DNA of 64,000 nt, from NCBI GenBank assembly GCA_031216915.1, contig CM062290.1, positions 258,454,291 to 258,518,290 of the forward strand, read 5' to 3'. A model generated the notes under the pieces. It saw only the letters and a list, made by a program, of their open reading frames with translations. It did no database searches and had not been told where the DNA came from. Position numbers and translations under genes: made by a program. Shown in pieces: positions 43,507-54,327 of this stretch; the first letter of the stretch is position 1, and every line of letters starts with the position of its first letter. The DNA is from Pictodentalium vernedei. Taxonomy: Eukaryota; Mollusca; Scaphopoda; Dentaliida; Dentaliidae.

Positions 43507-43996
43507 TATCATGTGGTAAGAACCGTCCTTTTTACCCCAGACGAAAATTGTGTAGATGTATTCGTCATCACAGTCAGGGGTAACTGTGGTGATAACATCT
43601 TTTTCTAACAATGTTTATATCTCAGAATTAATAATATTATGCCGTTTTATTAAAGCTATACTAGTATGAAACCTATGACTGACATGGCCTAGTCACCTGT
43701 TCTAATTGTAGACCTTGAACAGTGTTCAAACTCCATTTGTCTGAGGGGAACAGCTGCAAATTGTGGACATGATATTGCAGTCGACCAGCTGTAAAATTAG
43801 CTACTAATGAGTGAATATGTATTTTTTTTAGGTCAGCAAAGTATTTTTTCCAGTCTTCATTACTATTAACATAAGCACTTACATTTGTTTGTCCTTGGTT
43901 GTCCGTGGTTGTCATTGTGGAGCCTGTGGTTGTGGAAGTTAATGATGTTGCTTCCATAGAGATTTCTGCATCTGGGGATATCGTTTCCGTCTGCAT

Positions 43997-44127
43997 GTGG
44001 GGTGGATCAGCCGGATGAAAATCCTGCCTCTGCCTGCAGATTTATTATTACCCTTAAACTGTTTTGTTGGGTTGCATCCTGCCGCACCCAGTCAGTGTCA
44101 TTCATGTCTTTGATGGTTTGGGCATTC
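43997..44127. other. No feature recognised
   Basis: A short spacer between the decayed retroelement and the next MITE; it may be upstream gag debris. Confidence 0.3.
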
Positions 44128-44376
44128 TTAACACTTACGCTGCCAAAAGCGATTATTGTCACCTATTTTGTGATGATTATCAGTATGTTCTGGTCTGCGC
44201 AGATCAAACCTACCCTCTGATTAACTGTTATTAAGGGCTCCAAGAGCTCTTTCCAACAATTAATCAGATGACAGAGTTTCAAGTATGTCATCAATTCTAG
44301 TAAACTTCCTTGCAAACAGGCATACACATAGGTCCTCCATATATGCATACAGTAGGCATGGCAGTGAATGGGTTAA
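44128..44376. mobile_element. TTAA-flanked MITE, CCATTCACTGCCA-type ends
   Basis: TTAACACTTACGCTGCCAA at the left, and GGCAGTGAATGGGTTAA at the right. TTAA is present at both sides. A central inverted pair (CTGATTAACTGTT / AACAATTAATCAG around CTCCAAGAGCTC) lies near 44217-44273. About 249 bp. Confidence 0.75.
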
Positions 44377-44904
44377 AGAGCACTGTAAGAATCATTATTT
44401 CTAACTGAGCATACCTACTATTGAGGTCTCCAAGAAATAATTCTTTGCAATGCATATTTAGTTTTTGAGATGCTGATTATGTTTATGCACACTGCATCAA
44501 CTAAAAGTTTGACATTCATCTCCACATTCACACCCCATGCTGTCCCCTGTGCTTGGACAAGGTTATTGAAGCACTGGAAAGTGACATTGGTGCCCTTGTC
44601 TAATTTTAACAGCTCCTCTGGAGTTGCCAATCATGTGATTGGGATGTGGGTTTCACCTTACTCCAAATTTCATGGATTTACTTTGGGTACCATCTAGTAC
44701 TGGGCGGTTTCCCGATTAATCAACAGTACCCGGTTAAAAATTCAATATCGTCAGTAATATCGTGTACAAAAAAAATTTGTCATATCGTCAGTTATCAGCA
44801 GGTGTCAACTTGCCGTCAAGTAATCATACTTCGCATGTGTGTGTCCGTGTGTGTGAATAAAAGTGATCCTAATTTAATGCAGCTTGAGTTTTCCCAAGTC
44901 TTAA
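44377..44904. other. No gene recognised
   Basis: Open frames at 44418-44697 on both strands have no motif I recognise. Bases 44830-44904 abut the truncated end of DIRS copy C without a recognisable boundary signal. Confidence 0.3.
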
Positions 44905-44953
44905 AATAAAGTTAAAATGCTGGAGGGAATCACATAACCAACCCACACATAAC

Positions 44954-45730
44954 TCAATAACACTGGGGCCGTGGACAGAGGAAGAGATCCCTAGGCCTAT
45001 CAAACCATAGCATCACAAACATTAGAAAAGACAATGAAAGATGAGGCGTATGGTGAAGTGTGATGCACAGACAGAAAGGGCAGAAAGGCTGGGATAGACA
45101 ACAGCCTGAGCCGAAGAAAGAGGGCCCCAAGGACCAAGGTCCTCTATCCTCTCCTGCAACTGTCGCAGATAAAAGGAGAATGTAGCATTTCTCCAGAAGG
45201 CTGCCAGAATAACATCCGTCATCCGACAACATGACAGAGTTATTAAAAGAGGAAGACAATGCACGCACCTCGTGGCAGAAAAAACAATTGGTAATACAAT
45301 CACCAGTAGCTAGACGAGCAGAAGCTGCACGAATAGCAAGACAAATCCATCAAGAAAAGGATGCAGGAGAGATCTGGCATGTGAGAGAATGCATATTCAT
45401 CCAGGATAAAGGCGTGAACGCCCCCCAACCCCAAGCAGAGGAGCGCCCAAGAAAGTGACCATCTTGGAGGAAACTGCAAAGTCCTAGGCCTTTTCAAGGA
45501 AAAGAGCTGAACAAGCTTGGAGAGGCAAGGATGAGTGTCGAAACAATGCGGTATCACATATGAAAAAAATGTCTCTGAAGCATGGACATGTACCCATTGC
45601 TGGAGACCCCCAGAAACAAACATATACCAGAAACTCCACAAGCGGTGTGATCGAAGGAGTGACAGAAGCAACAGAGTGATCGCACACCATCGACAGAAGA
45701 ACCTTCCACTTAGCCACAGAGGCTAAACCA
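44954..45730 (-). pseudogene. Tyrosine recombinase relic of DIRS copy C with Arg I segment deleted
   Basis: Pieces in several frames match copy B: MAKWKVLLSMVCDHSVASVT, then HPCLSKLVQLFSLKRPRTLQ, and CHEVRALSSS (His-x-x-Arg kept) with WRNATFSFYLRQLQ (nucleophile Tyr kept). Near 45374 the sequence jumps from 'caggagagatct' to 'ggcatgtgagagaa', removing what in copy B is about 31604-31913, i.e. residues 406-508 including ARRVSEL. The C tract is short and interrupted here (CCCCCCAACCCC). Confidence 0.8.
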
Positions 45731-47718
45731 GTGGAGTGAGTGCCTCCTTGAAGAAGAAAAGCAACTCCACTGCGTGTCTCGAAAAACCACTACAGAGGAG
45801 GCATGACCCGATAAAAGACATGGGCGAAGGCACAATGAAGTAGGGTCAACGTAAAACCTCCTTGGGCAACTTTGGCAAAGAAAGTTGCGACGTAGAGGGA
45901 GACATGCCGGAACCGCCGCTAACAGAGAGCGGAGTAGATTGATCCACACCCACCGAGGCAACGGGTGTGATCGAAAGGATTTGACGACTGCAGGTTCATA
46001 TCTGGGCGAGAACCTGAGGCGGAATCGGAACCGGTAGGAAGGCACAGCCAACAAGACCATCCCAAAGGAGGGCCAGAGCATCCACGGCGAAAGCCAGAGC
46101 ATCTGGACACAGGGACACAAAAGTGTCCACCGGATGGTTCCAATGAGTTGCAAAAGAGCGATGGAACCCGCCATGTGGAGCATCCACCTGGTGGAAATGA
46201 CCCTGCCCCGATGGGACAGGGAGTCGGCTAGGACGTTCAGACGTCCAGGAATGTGACAAACAGCCACCCCGGCGTAGACATCCTGAGCGAGCAGTAGAAG
46301 ATCCCGAGCCAATTCGTACATTGGAACAGAGTGCGTGCCGCCCTGGTTCCGAATGTAAGCAACCACCGTCGAATGGTCGGACAACAGAAGGACCTGGCGA
46401 TTCGACAGGTGAGGGATCCACTACTTGAAACTCAGAAGAAGAGCAAGAAGCTCCTTTTGGGTGATGTGGAGAGCTGCATGATCCTGGTCCCACATCCCGT
46501 GAATGGGAAGACCTAGAGGATCCAACGTCGCACCCCATCCGAGATCGCAGGCATCTGCCATCAGAATGCAATCGGACGTGGGTCCAACGGAACACACTGC
46601 GAAAGCCACTGGACATCCGCCCAGAGGAGAAGGTGAGGATAAAGATATTCTGGAAACTGAAGCACCAGATCCAGAAAATTGACATTCGGCCTCCAACAAC
46701 TGAGCAGAAAGTGTTGAAAAGGTCTGACACGCAGCCGACCTAGAGGAATGAGATCCGTCACTGAACAGCAGAGACCGCGTAGCCGGAGAATACTCCGAGC
46801 CGTCGCGGAAGTGGACTGGGACAGAGTCAGAGCAAAAGCTGAGAGAATCACAGCCTCGGCCTGGGGAACCGCCACCAAATTGAATTGTGTGTGGAAAGCC
46901 ATCCCCAGATGATAAAATGACTGAGAAGGGACCAGGTCTGACTTCTAGTTGACTCTGAAACCTAGCGATGTGAGCAAGCTCAACAGAGTGGAGACATCCG
47001 ACTCCAGTAAGGCAGCATTGGAATGCCCCTGAAGGATATCGTCCAGATATGCCGAAGTAGTCACCTGGACTGTGTGCGATGGAAAGCTATCACATGCAAC
47101 ATCAGTCTGGTGAAGGCCCAAGGAACCAGGTTGAGGCCAAAAGGCATGGCCTTGAACTGGTAAACTCGCCCCAGAAAAACGAACCTGAGATACTTCCGTA
47201 ACGCCCAATGAATCGGAACGTGAAAGTAAGCGTCTCGCAGGTCGAAGCTGGAAGCGAAAACTCCCTGGCGAATTGAACGGAGGACCGACCTGAAAGTCTC
47301 CATGGTGAACTTGGGAGCAATGATAGACTGGTTCAGGAAACCCCGATTGATAACCGGTTGGAGTTGGCCATCCTTCTTCGGCACCAAGAACAGACGGGAA
47401 TAGCCACAAACCCACTGACCTAATGTTCTTGATGACCTCAATCGCCCCCTTTGTCAGGAGATTGTCTATCTCCGTGGACAAAAGTTCCCGACGTAAAATG
47501 TCTGAAGAAACTGCGGTTGGAAGAGGCACCCTGAACAGAGTGGGGTGCCTTCGGAAGGATATTCGCAGCCCGGACCAAACAACATCTAACACCCAAGGAT
47601 CAGATGTGATGGTGGCCCAACGGTCTGCGAACTCTGCTATCCTTACTCCAACCTGGGACGGGTCGAGGTGAGGACCTTCATTTCGAACCCCGACGAGGCT
47701 CGCGAGAGGAGAAAACAC
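45710..47718 (-). pseudogene. RT/RNase H relic of DIRS copy C
   Basis: Recognisable motifs in three frames: ITSDPWVLDVVWSGLRISFR and TSAYLDDILQGHSNAALLES (frame ending 46945), YSRLFLVPKKDGQLQPVIN and DLRDAYFHVPIHW (47061-47441), LMADACDLGWGATLDPLG with ITQKELLALLLSF (46421-46699), and MSDHSTVVAYIRNQGGTHS with NVLADSLSHRG (45710-46384). Motif residues for RT and RNase H are mostly kept (RNase H Asp-Asn has become Asp-His in SDHST), but frameshifts break the protein. Homology upstream of the copy B start (RIAEFADRWATITSDPW) suggests that the RT frame originally began further upstream. Confidence 0.82.
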
Positions 47719-47827
47719 CTCCTCTACTGAATGAAGAATCCTGAGACTTCCATCAAGACAACCGACGCTTACCCTTACCCCTTGAGTAAGAAGTAGAAGC
47801 GGAGGCAGAAGGATCAGCCCCTTTGCT

Positions 47828-50431
47828 TCACAGAGGAAGCAGAGGGTACTTGTTAGGCTTGGAACGGCCCATGCCTACCCAAGAAGGCTGATCAAGCTGA
47901 AGAAACAGCAGCTGATCGTTGGAATGACGTAGGACGTCATCCCGGACCGTCAACACGGAACCATGGAAAAGTTGCGGACCTGCCAAAGAAGCAGATCGAA
48001 GAGTAGCGCACTGCTCCTCAGGAAGGGAATGGCCTGTGTCCAGCACAGAGTCCCTTCAAACTAATTCCAGATTAGCCGTGTTACAGGCAAGTGTGTGAGA
48101 AGATGCATGAGTGCCTTGGACAGCACACACAAAGGAGCCTGTACCTCGTCAAACTTATCTGGGGGCAGATAAGCAGCTAAAGCTGAGACGACGTGATCGG
48201 ATAGAGAAAGCATACCAAGCATCTCTCTCGATTAGCCCAACGTGGACTCCAGAGTCATCATCGGAATGACGGCAGACTTGGACTTGGAAAGCCCGAGGGA
48301 ATTGGAGTCCTGATCCAAAACCGTCAAAGTCTGGTAGAGCGACGGATTGGCAGAATCGTAGGAACGATAACGCGCCGGAGGCAAAAAGGTGTCAACCCTG
48401 GTGAAGAACGGAGCCTTCATAGCCTTGGAACTTAGCTTAGAGTCCAAGGCTGAAAATGTTTCAACCAACTGTACCGACTGGCACGGTCGAAGACGCCCAG
48501 AAGCGGGTTGCTCCATAGGCTGTTGGCGCGCGACCGATGATCGCGGCCTGGCTGACAGTGTCGACTGGTAAGATGGTTTGAGATCCGGAAGGAACCCAAA
48601 CACGAAATCAAGAGCTGCCCCCAAGTCCGAAGACTGCTGGCTCTCGACATCAAGCATGTCTGACTCTTCCCCTGAGTCGGAAGACACATAGCCCATCGTG
48701 GGCAAACCAGCCAACGCCTCCCATGGTGTCGGAACACCAGAGGGATCAGAAAGTGTCTGTTTCCAATCCCGGGAGGCAGCGCCATAGGGGGCGCCTGGAA
48801 ACCACTCGCTGCCTCGCTGGAAGCAACGGGAAGGCTCTTAGACAGAACCTGAGTGAGTAAGGAGAGGGCTTCCCTAAGCTCACTGTCCATACTGGCCGGT
48901 TCGACAGGGGAATGAACCGGCAAAGTGGCTTCACCTCTGACCCTCTTAACCAGCGAAGGGTCACGCGACATGGGACGACGGGCGGCAGCCGAAACGTCTG
49001 AAGGCAGACGTGTATAGGGGTGTGACACACCTCGAGGATCAACATAGCGGGACCTCATGAGAATCACCGCGGACCTCTGCAGGGCAGAAGGTCCAGGCTG
49101 CACAAAAGACGTTGGTCCCCCAAAACTGGTCGTGGGCCAGAATGAGTGGATGGAAACGCCACGGAGTTCATAGTGTCCCACTAAGAACATCCAAATCCAA
49201 TGACAACTGTGGTGCATGACGGCGCAGAGACCACAGTAGAGGGTCCGGCCGGCAGCCACTTCCAACTTCGCCGAGTTGAAGTCAGGGAAGGCTGAGGCCG
49301 ATACCCCCACATCTACACAACCAGACACCGCAGCAGACCACTGCAGGTATAAAACTACTGTGCTCAACGGCTGAGAGGACACAGTAGGGAGTTCAGTCGG
49401 CAACCCCATCCGACTTCGCCGAGTTGAAGTCAGGGAAGGCTGAGGCCGATACCCCACAACCACACTACAGACATCTCTGCAGACCCTGGCAGGGATAAGC
49501 CGAGGCCGGCTAAAAACGGTTCCCAATGACATTGTAGACGGAACAGCAGTAGCAGCAGATACGGCGGGAGCTGTTGGAACTGGCGGAAAAGTGGAGAGAG
49601 CCACCAAGCTCGGCCTCCAAAGGAGTCACAACCCTAGTGACAGCCTCAGATGTCGAGGATGGAGAGGGCGCATAGTCCCGGAACCAGGCATCTCTTCATC
49701 AGCAATCCAACAGCTCCCGTAGTATCCACCACGGTAAAAAACTGCACATTCCCCACGGAAGGGGAATAACTCTCACCAGACATGGTCGAGTTGGGAAGCC
49801 CCAAAACAACAGCATTCCCCACCCTCCGCTGGTGCGGGAGGAGCTGCACATCCCCCACGGAGGGGGAGCAATTCTCACCAGACGTGGTCAAATCGGGCGA
49901 CCCCGAAACGATAGCATTTCCCACCCCCCACGGGAGCGGGAGGAGCTGCACATCCCCCACGGAGGGGGTCAAACTCACACCAGACGTGGTCGAGTTGGGG
50001 GGGCCCCAAAACGACAGTGTCCCCCCCCCCACCCCATGGGGGCAGGAGGAGCTGCACATCCCCCACGGAGGGGGTAAACTCACACCAGACGTGGTCGAGT
50101 CGGGAGGCTCCCGAAACGACAGCGTTCCACACCACCCGTGGGTGTGGAAGAAACGGCCACGAGAATGCATCAAGGCGAGGGCAAAAGGAATTGCCCTAAA
50201 GGAACCGAATTGGAAATAACAGAGGTGAGAGCAGTAGAAGAAAAAGGTGAACTCAACAGAAACAGGAAGTAGAAGAACACCCTCAACTACGAGAGAAGGT
50301 GGCAGAAAAAAAAACGGTGGGTACATGACAGAACCCAGACGGTCGACAGGGACTGAAAAAACAGAAATCCAGCCCTCAACAGAGTGAAGAAATCCTGTCC
50401 AGACAGTCCCAGATTGACACCTAACTCCCAA
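47828..50431 (-). pseudogene. gag relic of DIRS copy C with expanded repeat
   Basis: Matches copy B gag in order: an N-terminal proline/serine region with four copies of a 34-residue repeat (PSVGDVQLLP, GVSLTPSVGD), then ASAFPDFNSAKLEVAAGRTL, VKRVRGEATLPVHSPVEPAS, GEESDMLDVESQQSSDLGAA, SKAMKAPFFTRVDTFLPPAR (the junction lost in copy B) and LDTGHSLPEEQCATLRSASL. Several frame breaks are present. The Cys-rich start seen in copy B is not recognisable here. Confidence 0.75.
49741..50150. repeat. About 102-bp minisatellite inside DIRS copy C gag
   Basis: The phrase GCTGCACATCCCCCACGGAG recurs at about 49843, 49945 and 50051, with a variant at 49741, followed each time by 'ctcacaccagacgtggtcga'. 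Copies B and D show or imply only one such unit. Period is 34 codons, so expansion keeps the frame until a C tract at about 50023-50034. Confidence 0.85.
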
Positions 50432-50689
50432 AATTAATTCATCAACCGAAAAAATTCATTGTCGAATCGTGTGATGTCGAAAACAAAACATTCGCGAAAA
50501 CGGAATAGTAAATAATATACAATGAGAATGTAGTTGAAAACATTAACGAGAATATATAAAACACAGTCCGGTTATTATACGATCTTCAGATCCATAATTC
50601 CAGTCACAGGAAAACCATTATCCACGAGTTGAATTATCACTGTTTCATAATGCACATGGCGGATACACATCCTTCACATGTCTCGGATA

Positions 50690-50935
50690 AAAAAAGAATG
50701 ACGAATTGACGCATTGCGCACTGTTTTACGGAAGTCGTGGATTTGTACTATGTAAGAGCGTCCCATACTGGGTGTGCGCGGCGCTCGACCCAGTTTTGGC
50801 TTATTTTTTCGTGGTGTTTTTACACCACTTTTCTTTCCCAAATCTTGGGAAAGATTAAAATAGAGAGTATTTTATCCGAGTTAGGTTCTTCCACTGTAGT
50901 GCAAGCCTGTAGTAAACAATTGAGGTAGGTTGATA
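50690..50935. repeat. Right inverted terminal repeat of DIRS copy C
   Basis: Homologous to 36907-37150 ('cggaagtcgtgga', 'ggcttatttttt', 'cccaaatcttgggaaagat', 'ttatccgagttagg'). It ends 'gtaggttgataagaaa', the right tip of the family. Bases 50432-50689 are the leader between it and gag. Confidence 0.85.
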
Positions 50936-51171
50936 AGAAATACATAGTCCATGGGCTCTCCTTCTTGTGAGTTTTGTGCAATGTTCTGTTGTTTATCCTT
51001 TTAATTTTTAACCTGAATTTTTATATCGGAAGTATTTTGCAATACCGAAATTTCAGTATTTTGAAATTCTCTTGGTACAGTAAATTGGTATTGGGTCGAT
51101 ACCGATGCCGAACATTTACAAAATGCCATCCATCTCTAATTCCAGCAATCCCAGAGATCATTGCTGTGTGC

Positions 51172-51174
51172 ATG

Positions 51175-51263
<89 letters not shown>
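51172..51263. repeat. (CA)n microsatellite, about 45 repeats
   Basis: An uninterrupted CA dinucleotide run; the long Thr-His or Val-Cys open frames across it are artefacts of this repeat. Confidence 0.98.
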
Positions 51264-51268
<5 letters not shown>

Positions 51269-51320
51269 TACAGCAATGGTATCACTTGAAATCATTCTCA
51301 AGTCAAATGATCAGATACAA

Positions 51321-51683
51321 TTATTTATTGGTGTTTAAGTTCACATACTTATGCACAATGGTTAATCATGACCATGACAGTTTTACGGGTGGAGGAAGCC
51401 GGAGTACCCGGAGAGAACCACTGAGCATCGACGAGCAACTGCCTGCTTCTCAACATTCTAACTCAGTTCAAGCTCTGTTCAAGCGGGGTTACAGCAGTTG
51501 AAGACATGTGCACCGTTGATGTGCAATATGCCTTAGTACACGGTGTCATAGTGCCCAATGTAGGCAACTGGGATAAAGTGCCTTGCCCAAGGACACAACG
51601 TGGGTCGTCCCGGATGGGGATCAAACTCTTGACCTCTAGCATAGAAGTCCAACAGTCTACCACTGAGCCACCAAGCTCCCCAC
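51321..51683 (-). repeat. tRNA-derived SINE with target duplication
   Basis: Same structure as 37248-37614: box A-like GGTGGCTCAGTGGTAGAC, box B-like GTTTGATCC, TGTCCTTGGGCAAGGCACTT and an AATA-rich tail at the left. Flanking CAGATACAAT (51312-51321 and 51684-51693) is the target-site duplication. Confidence 0.85.
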
Positions 51684-51693
51684 CAGATACAAT

Positions 51694-52178
51694 GTTGTGA
51701 AACTATGTAAATTAAAAGAAGTGACAGGCATTAATTCACAAAAAAAACCCTTATTGTTTGTAGAATTATTTTTGTAATCTGAACAACACAATAAAAGAAG
51801 AGTACACAAAGCTGAAAAGATCTTTCATCGCTGTCAGGTTTTGTAGAGCATTTAATGAAATTTCCTGTAAAAAACGAATCTCTATGTGGATGTAACCATT
51901 CTTTGGTCCTGACAACTGTCAGAACACAATTTAATAGACAACAGAAATGTGACAAATCTTTCCATTGATTTTCTGGAGATCAGATAATTGGATTATCAAC
52001 AACATAATTCACCTGTTACTTCATTAAACTGTCTTCCGTAAAAATAATTGGGAGATGTGTGTAGCATAAGTCTGTAGATACCATTTTATTCTAATTCTGA
52101 CAAGTGCCTTTTACTGGATAGTAAGTCTATTTTCTGATCCTGTTCATATTAACCTTCACATTGCTGACTTATTAACCT
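51694..52178. other. No gene recognised
   Basis: AT-rich sequence with no supported feature. Confidence 0.3.
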
Positions 52179-52427
52179 TTAACCCTTTACCCAACGAATC
52201 GCCCGCATCCGCCTGCGTAATATTCAAATTCAGCAGTTGAAAAAATATTATTTTTCAAAAAATTTCAACAAAACCATATCATGTGACCCCTCGTTGGAAC
52301 GAGCTCATCAAGCTCCTTCCAACGAGGGGTCACATGATATGGTTTTGTTGAAATTTTTTTAAAAATTTGAAAAACTGATATTTAAAATAAAAAAATTTGA
52401 TATCGTCTGCGTTGGGTAAAGGGTCAA
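52179..52427. mobile_element. TTAA-type palindromic MITE, best copy of its family
   Basis: TTAACCCTTTACCCAACG at the left and CGTTGGGTAAAGGGTCAA at the right. The middle is a long hairpin: CAAAACCATATCATGTGACC and CCTCGTTGGAACGAGCTC pair with their inverses around 52305, so over 60 bases can fold back. About 249 bp. Confidence 0.85.
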
Positions 52428-53071
52428 CCAATGTAGACAATAACAAAATTGGTTATTTTAATTGTAATTTTTTCAAATTTTTCAAAACATATTAACAACA
52501 CAATATCATGTGATCCCTCATTGGAACAAGCTCGATGAGCTTGTTCCAATGTGGGGTCACATGATATGATTTGTTGAAATTCGTTTTGAATTTTTTTTTT
52601 TTTTCAATTGCTCAATTTATATATATATGTTCCACTGAGGGAGTGGTATAGTTTTTAATAAAAATGTTTAATTTATTTTCTTGAACTGCACAATTTGTAT
52701 ATTATGCTGGGTGGATGTCGTCAATTTCTTTCAATTTTTAAAAAAAAATTTGCCACAAAACCATATTATCTGACACCTTACGTGAATGAGCTTTACAAGA
52801 TTGTTCCAATGATTGGTCAAATATGGTTTTGTTGAATTTATTTTCAACTGCTCAATTTGTATATTACATTCCAATGAGGGATCACATAATATGGTTTTGT
52901 TAAAATGTTTTCAATTTTCTTTTGTTTCAACTGCTCAATTTGTGTATTACATTCCAATGAGGGGTCACAGACAGGATGTGGTTTTGTTGAAACTTAAAAA
53001 AAAGAAGTTTTCCAACTACCTTTGTATATTATGCAGGGTGGATATGATTGATTCATTAGATAAAGGGTTAA
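52424..53071. repeat. Cluster of palindromic MITE copies and half-copies
   Basis: Continues directly from 52427. A second hairpin (TCATTGGAACAAGCTCGATG / CATGTGATCC and inverse) is centred near 52533. Further half-units around 52760-53040 contain 'ccaatgagggatcacataat', 'ccaatgaggggtcacagaca' and 'tttgtatattatgcagggtg'. The right end is AGATAAAGGGTTAA. It is best read as serial insertion or tandem copying of one MITE family. Confidence 0.65.
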
Positions 53072-53177
53072 CTTCTCAAAGACTGTTTTCACACAACAGT
53101 ATCTCCATTTGTTATGGTTTGTAGTAATAATAACGGTAACAGAAAGAAATCTGAGCTCTCCAGCAACAATAACTCTG

Positions 53178-53482
53178 TTTAAGGTAACATACTTCTACAC
53201 AATGGCTAATTGTGACCACCCCATAGAGATGAAGTCAAGTTTAGTCAATCATTGATATCCATGTTGCCCACTTCAGAGGACTTCTACCCCAAGCATTGGT
53301 GACTGGGTCCTATTTTACCAGTAAAGCAGAGCTTCTTTACCACAGTAAACAACCACTAGTTCACTTCCTGGGGTTCCAACTGGGGATTACAGAAAAATAA
53401 AACTGAAAGACTTAAACAAGCACTAGATCACTTCCTGGGGTTCCAACTGGGGATTACAGAAAAATAAAACTGAAAGACTTAT
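53178..53482 (-). repeat. Non-tRNA SINE-like repeat with 5' tandem duplication
   Basis: Bases 53178-53392 match the about 230-bp repeat but lack the AATA tail. The head segment 'cacttcctggggttccaact' plus 'aaaataaaactgaaagactt' is present twice (about 53360-53421 and 53422-53482), a duplication of about 62 bp. Bases 53483-53673 are unremarkable. Confidence 0.65.
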
Positions 53483-53975
53483 CAGTCAGTTGAAAGTAAA
53501 GTTCAACAGAATCGAGTAACAGGTGTAATAAAGAAACTTTTTAGCTGGTATCATAATGCCTAAGAATGTGTCTGTAGAAAAAGTATCCAATAAACTATTG
53601 TGAAATGTTCACTCAAATATCCAGCAGTCTTCAATAAACCCCAATAAAGCACTCAGCTAAATTCAAATGGAAATACAGTGGAACCCACTTAACTGGATAT
53701 CTCTTAATTGTATATCCCTGTTAAGTGAATATAAATTCCAAACACAAAACCATTTCCCATACCTTCAGTACAAATTTGACCTGTTAATTGAATATAGGTT
53801 ATAGAGTAAACTCCTGTTAATTGAATAAAAAATCTTGTAACCTGTCGAGAAATTACCCTGACTCTCCCCAGTTTTCCTACGTTTATAGACCTATTTGGCC
53901 TCAGTATATCCAATACAGGCATTTAATCTATTATATCTTGTTTGACAGAGTTCAAGGAGCTCTGTCAAACCAGAT

Positions 53976-54203
53976 TATTTATTTATTTATTGTTGTTTAA
54001 GGTCACATACTTCTGCACAATGGCTAATCATGACCACAACATGGAGATAAAGTCAAGGTCAGTCAATCGTTTATACCCAGGTTGCCTATTTTAGAGGACT
54101 CGCACCCCAAGCATTAGCGACTGGGTCCTATTTTACCAGTGAAACAGAGCTTGTTTACCACAGTAAACAAGCACTGCTTCACTTCCCAGGGTTCCCACGG
54201 GGG
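53976..54203 (-). repeat. Non-tRNA SINE-like repeat with 12-bp target duplication
   Basis: Flanked by GTCAAACCAGAT at 53964-53975 and 54204-54215. The minus strand starts CCCCGTGGGAACCCTGGGAA and ends in an AATA-rich tail. It is inserted in the hairpin of the surrounding MITE. Confidence 0.88.
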
Positions 54204-54327
54204 GTCAAACCAGATATAATAGAATAAATGCTAAGTTTATCTCTAGAATACAGGAAAATGACACAATCCCTGTTAAATGAATACTCCTGTTAATTGAATA
54301 ATTTTCATTGGCAAAGTAACTATTCAA

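Larger units (their letters stand above)
41690..43996 (-). pseudogene. Decayed tyrosine-recombinase-type retroelement (RT/RNase H), separate lineage
   Basis: In minus-strand order: a Ser/Thr-rich stretch then VANFTAGRLQYHVHNLQLF and DKWSLNTVQGLQLE (43673-43996), the conserved entry into RT of DIRS/Ngaro-like elements; LLEKDVITTVTPDCDDEYIY and WGKKDGSYHMIL (near 43510-43620); MESLPSALNIMTVHCFMALF (near 42960); GPHIFTKLHQAFFAYLWSLG with the YxDD position decayed to DIDNS (near 42730); FIIHPDKSQLQPSQQITYLG; and RNase H remains with ILQTDASDLAWGD (near 42140) and 'HINNMGN'-like sequence near 41950. Stops and frameshifts are frequent. Two MITEs and a SINE interrupt it. It is clearly different from the DIRS family at 27.9-37.2 kb. 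Confidence 0.8.
44905..50938 (-). mobile_element. DIRS-type retroelement, copy C, older, left end truncated
   Basis: Homology to copy B starts abruptly at 'ctggagggaatcacataacc' (matching copy B near 31108), so the left terminal repeat and internal complementary region are missing. It runs through recombinase, RT/RNase H and gag to a right inverted terminal repeat at about 50690-50935 ending 'ggttgataagaaa'. Many frame breaks and substitutions indicate greater age than A and B. It shares with copy D a deletion in the recombinase that A and B lack. Confidence 0.9.

Noticed and set aside
43338..43583. 81-residue plus-strand frame
   Set aside because: Crosses a SINE-like repeat and a MITE end, so it cannot be a conserved gene.
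51021..51501. Thr-His or Val-Cys repeat protein
   Set aside because: Produced entirely by the (CA)n microsatellite.
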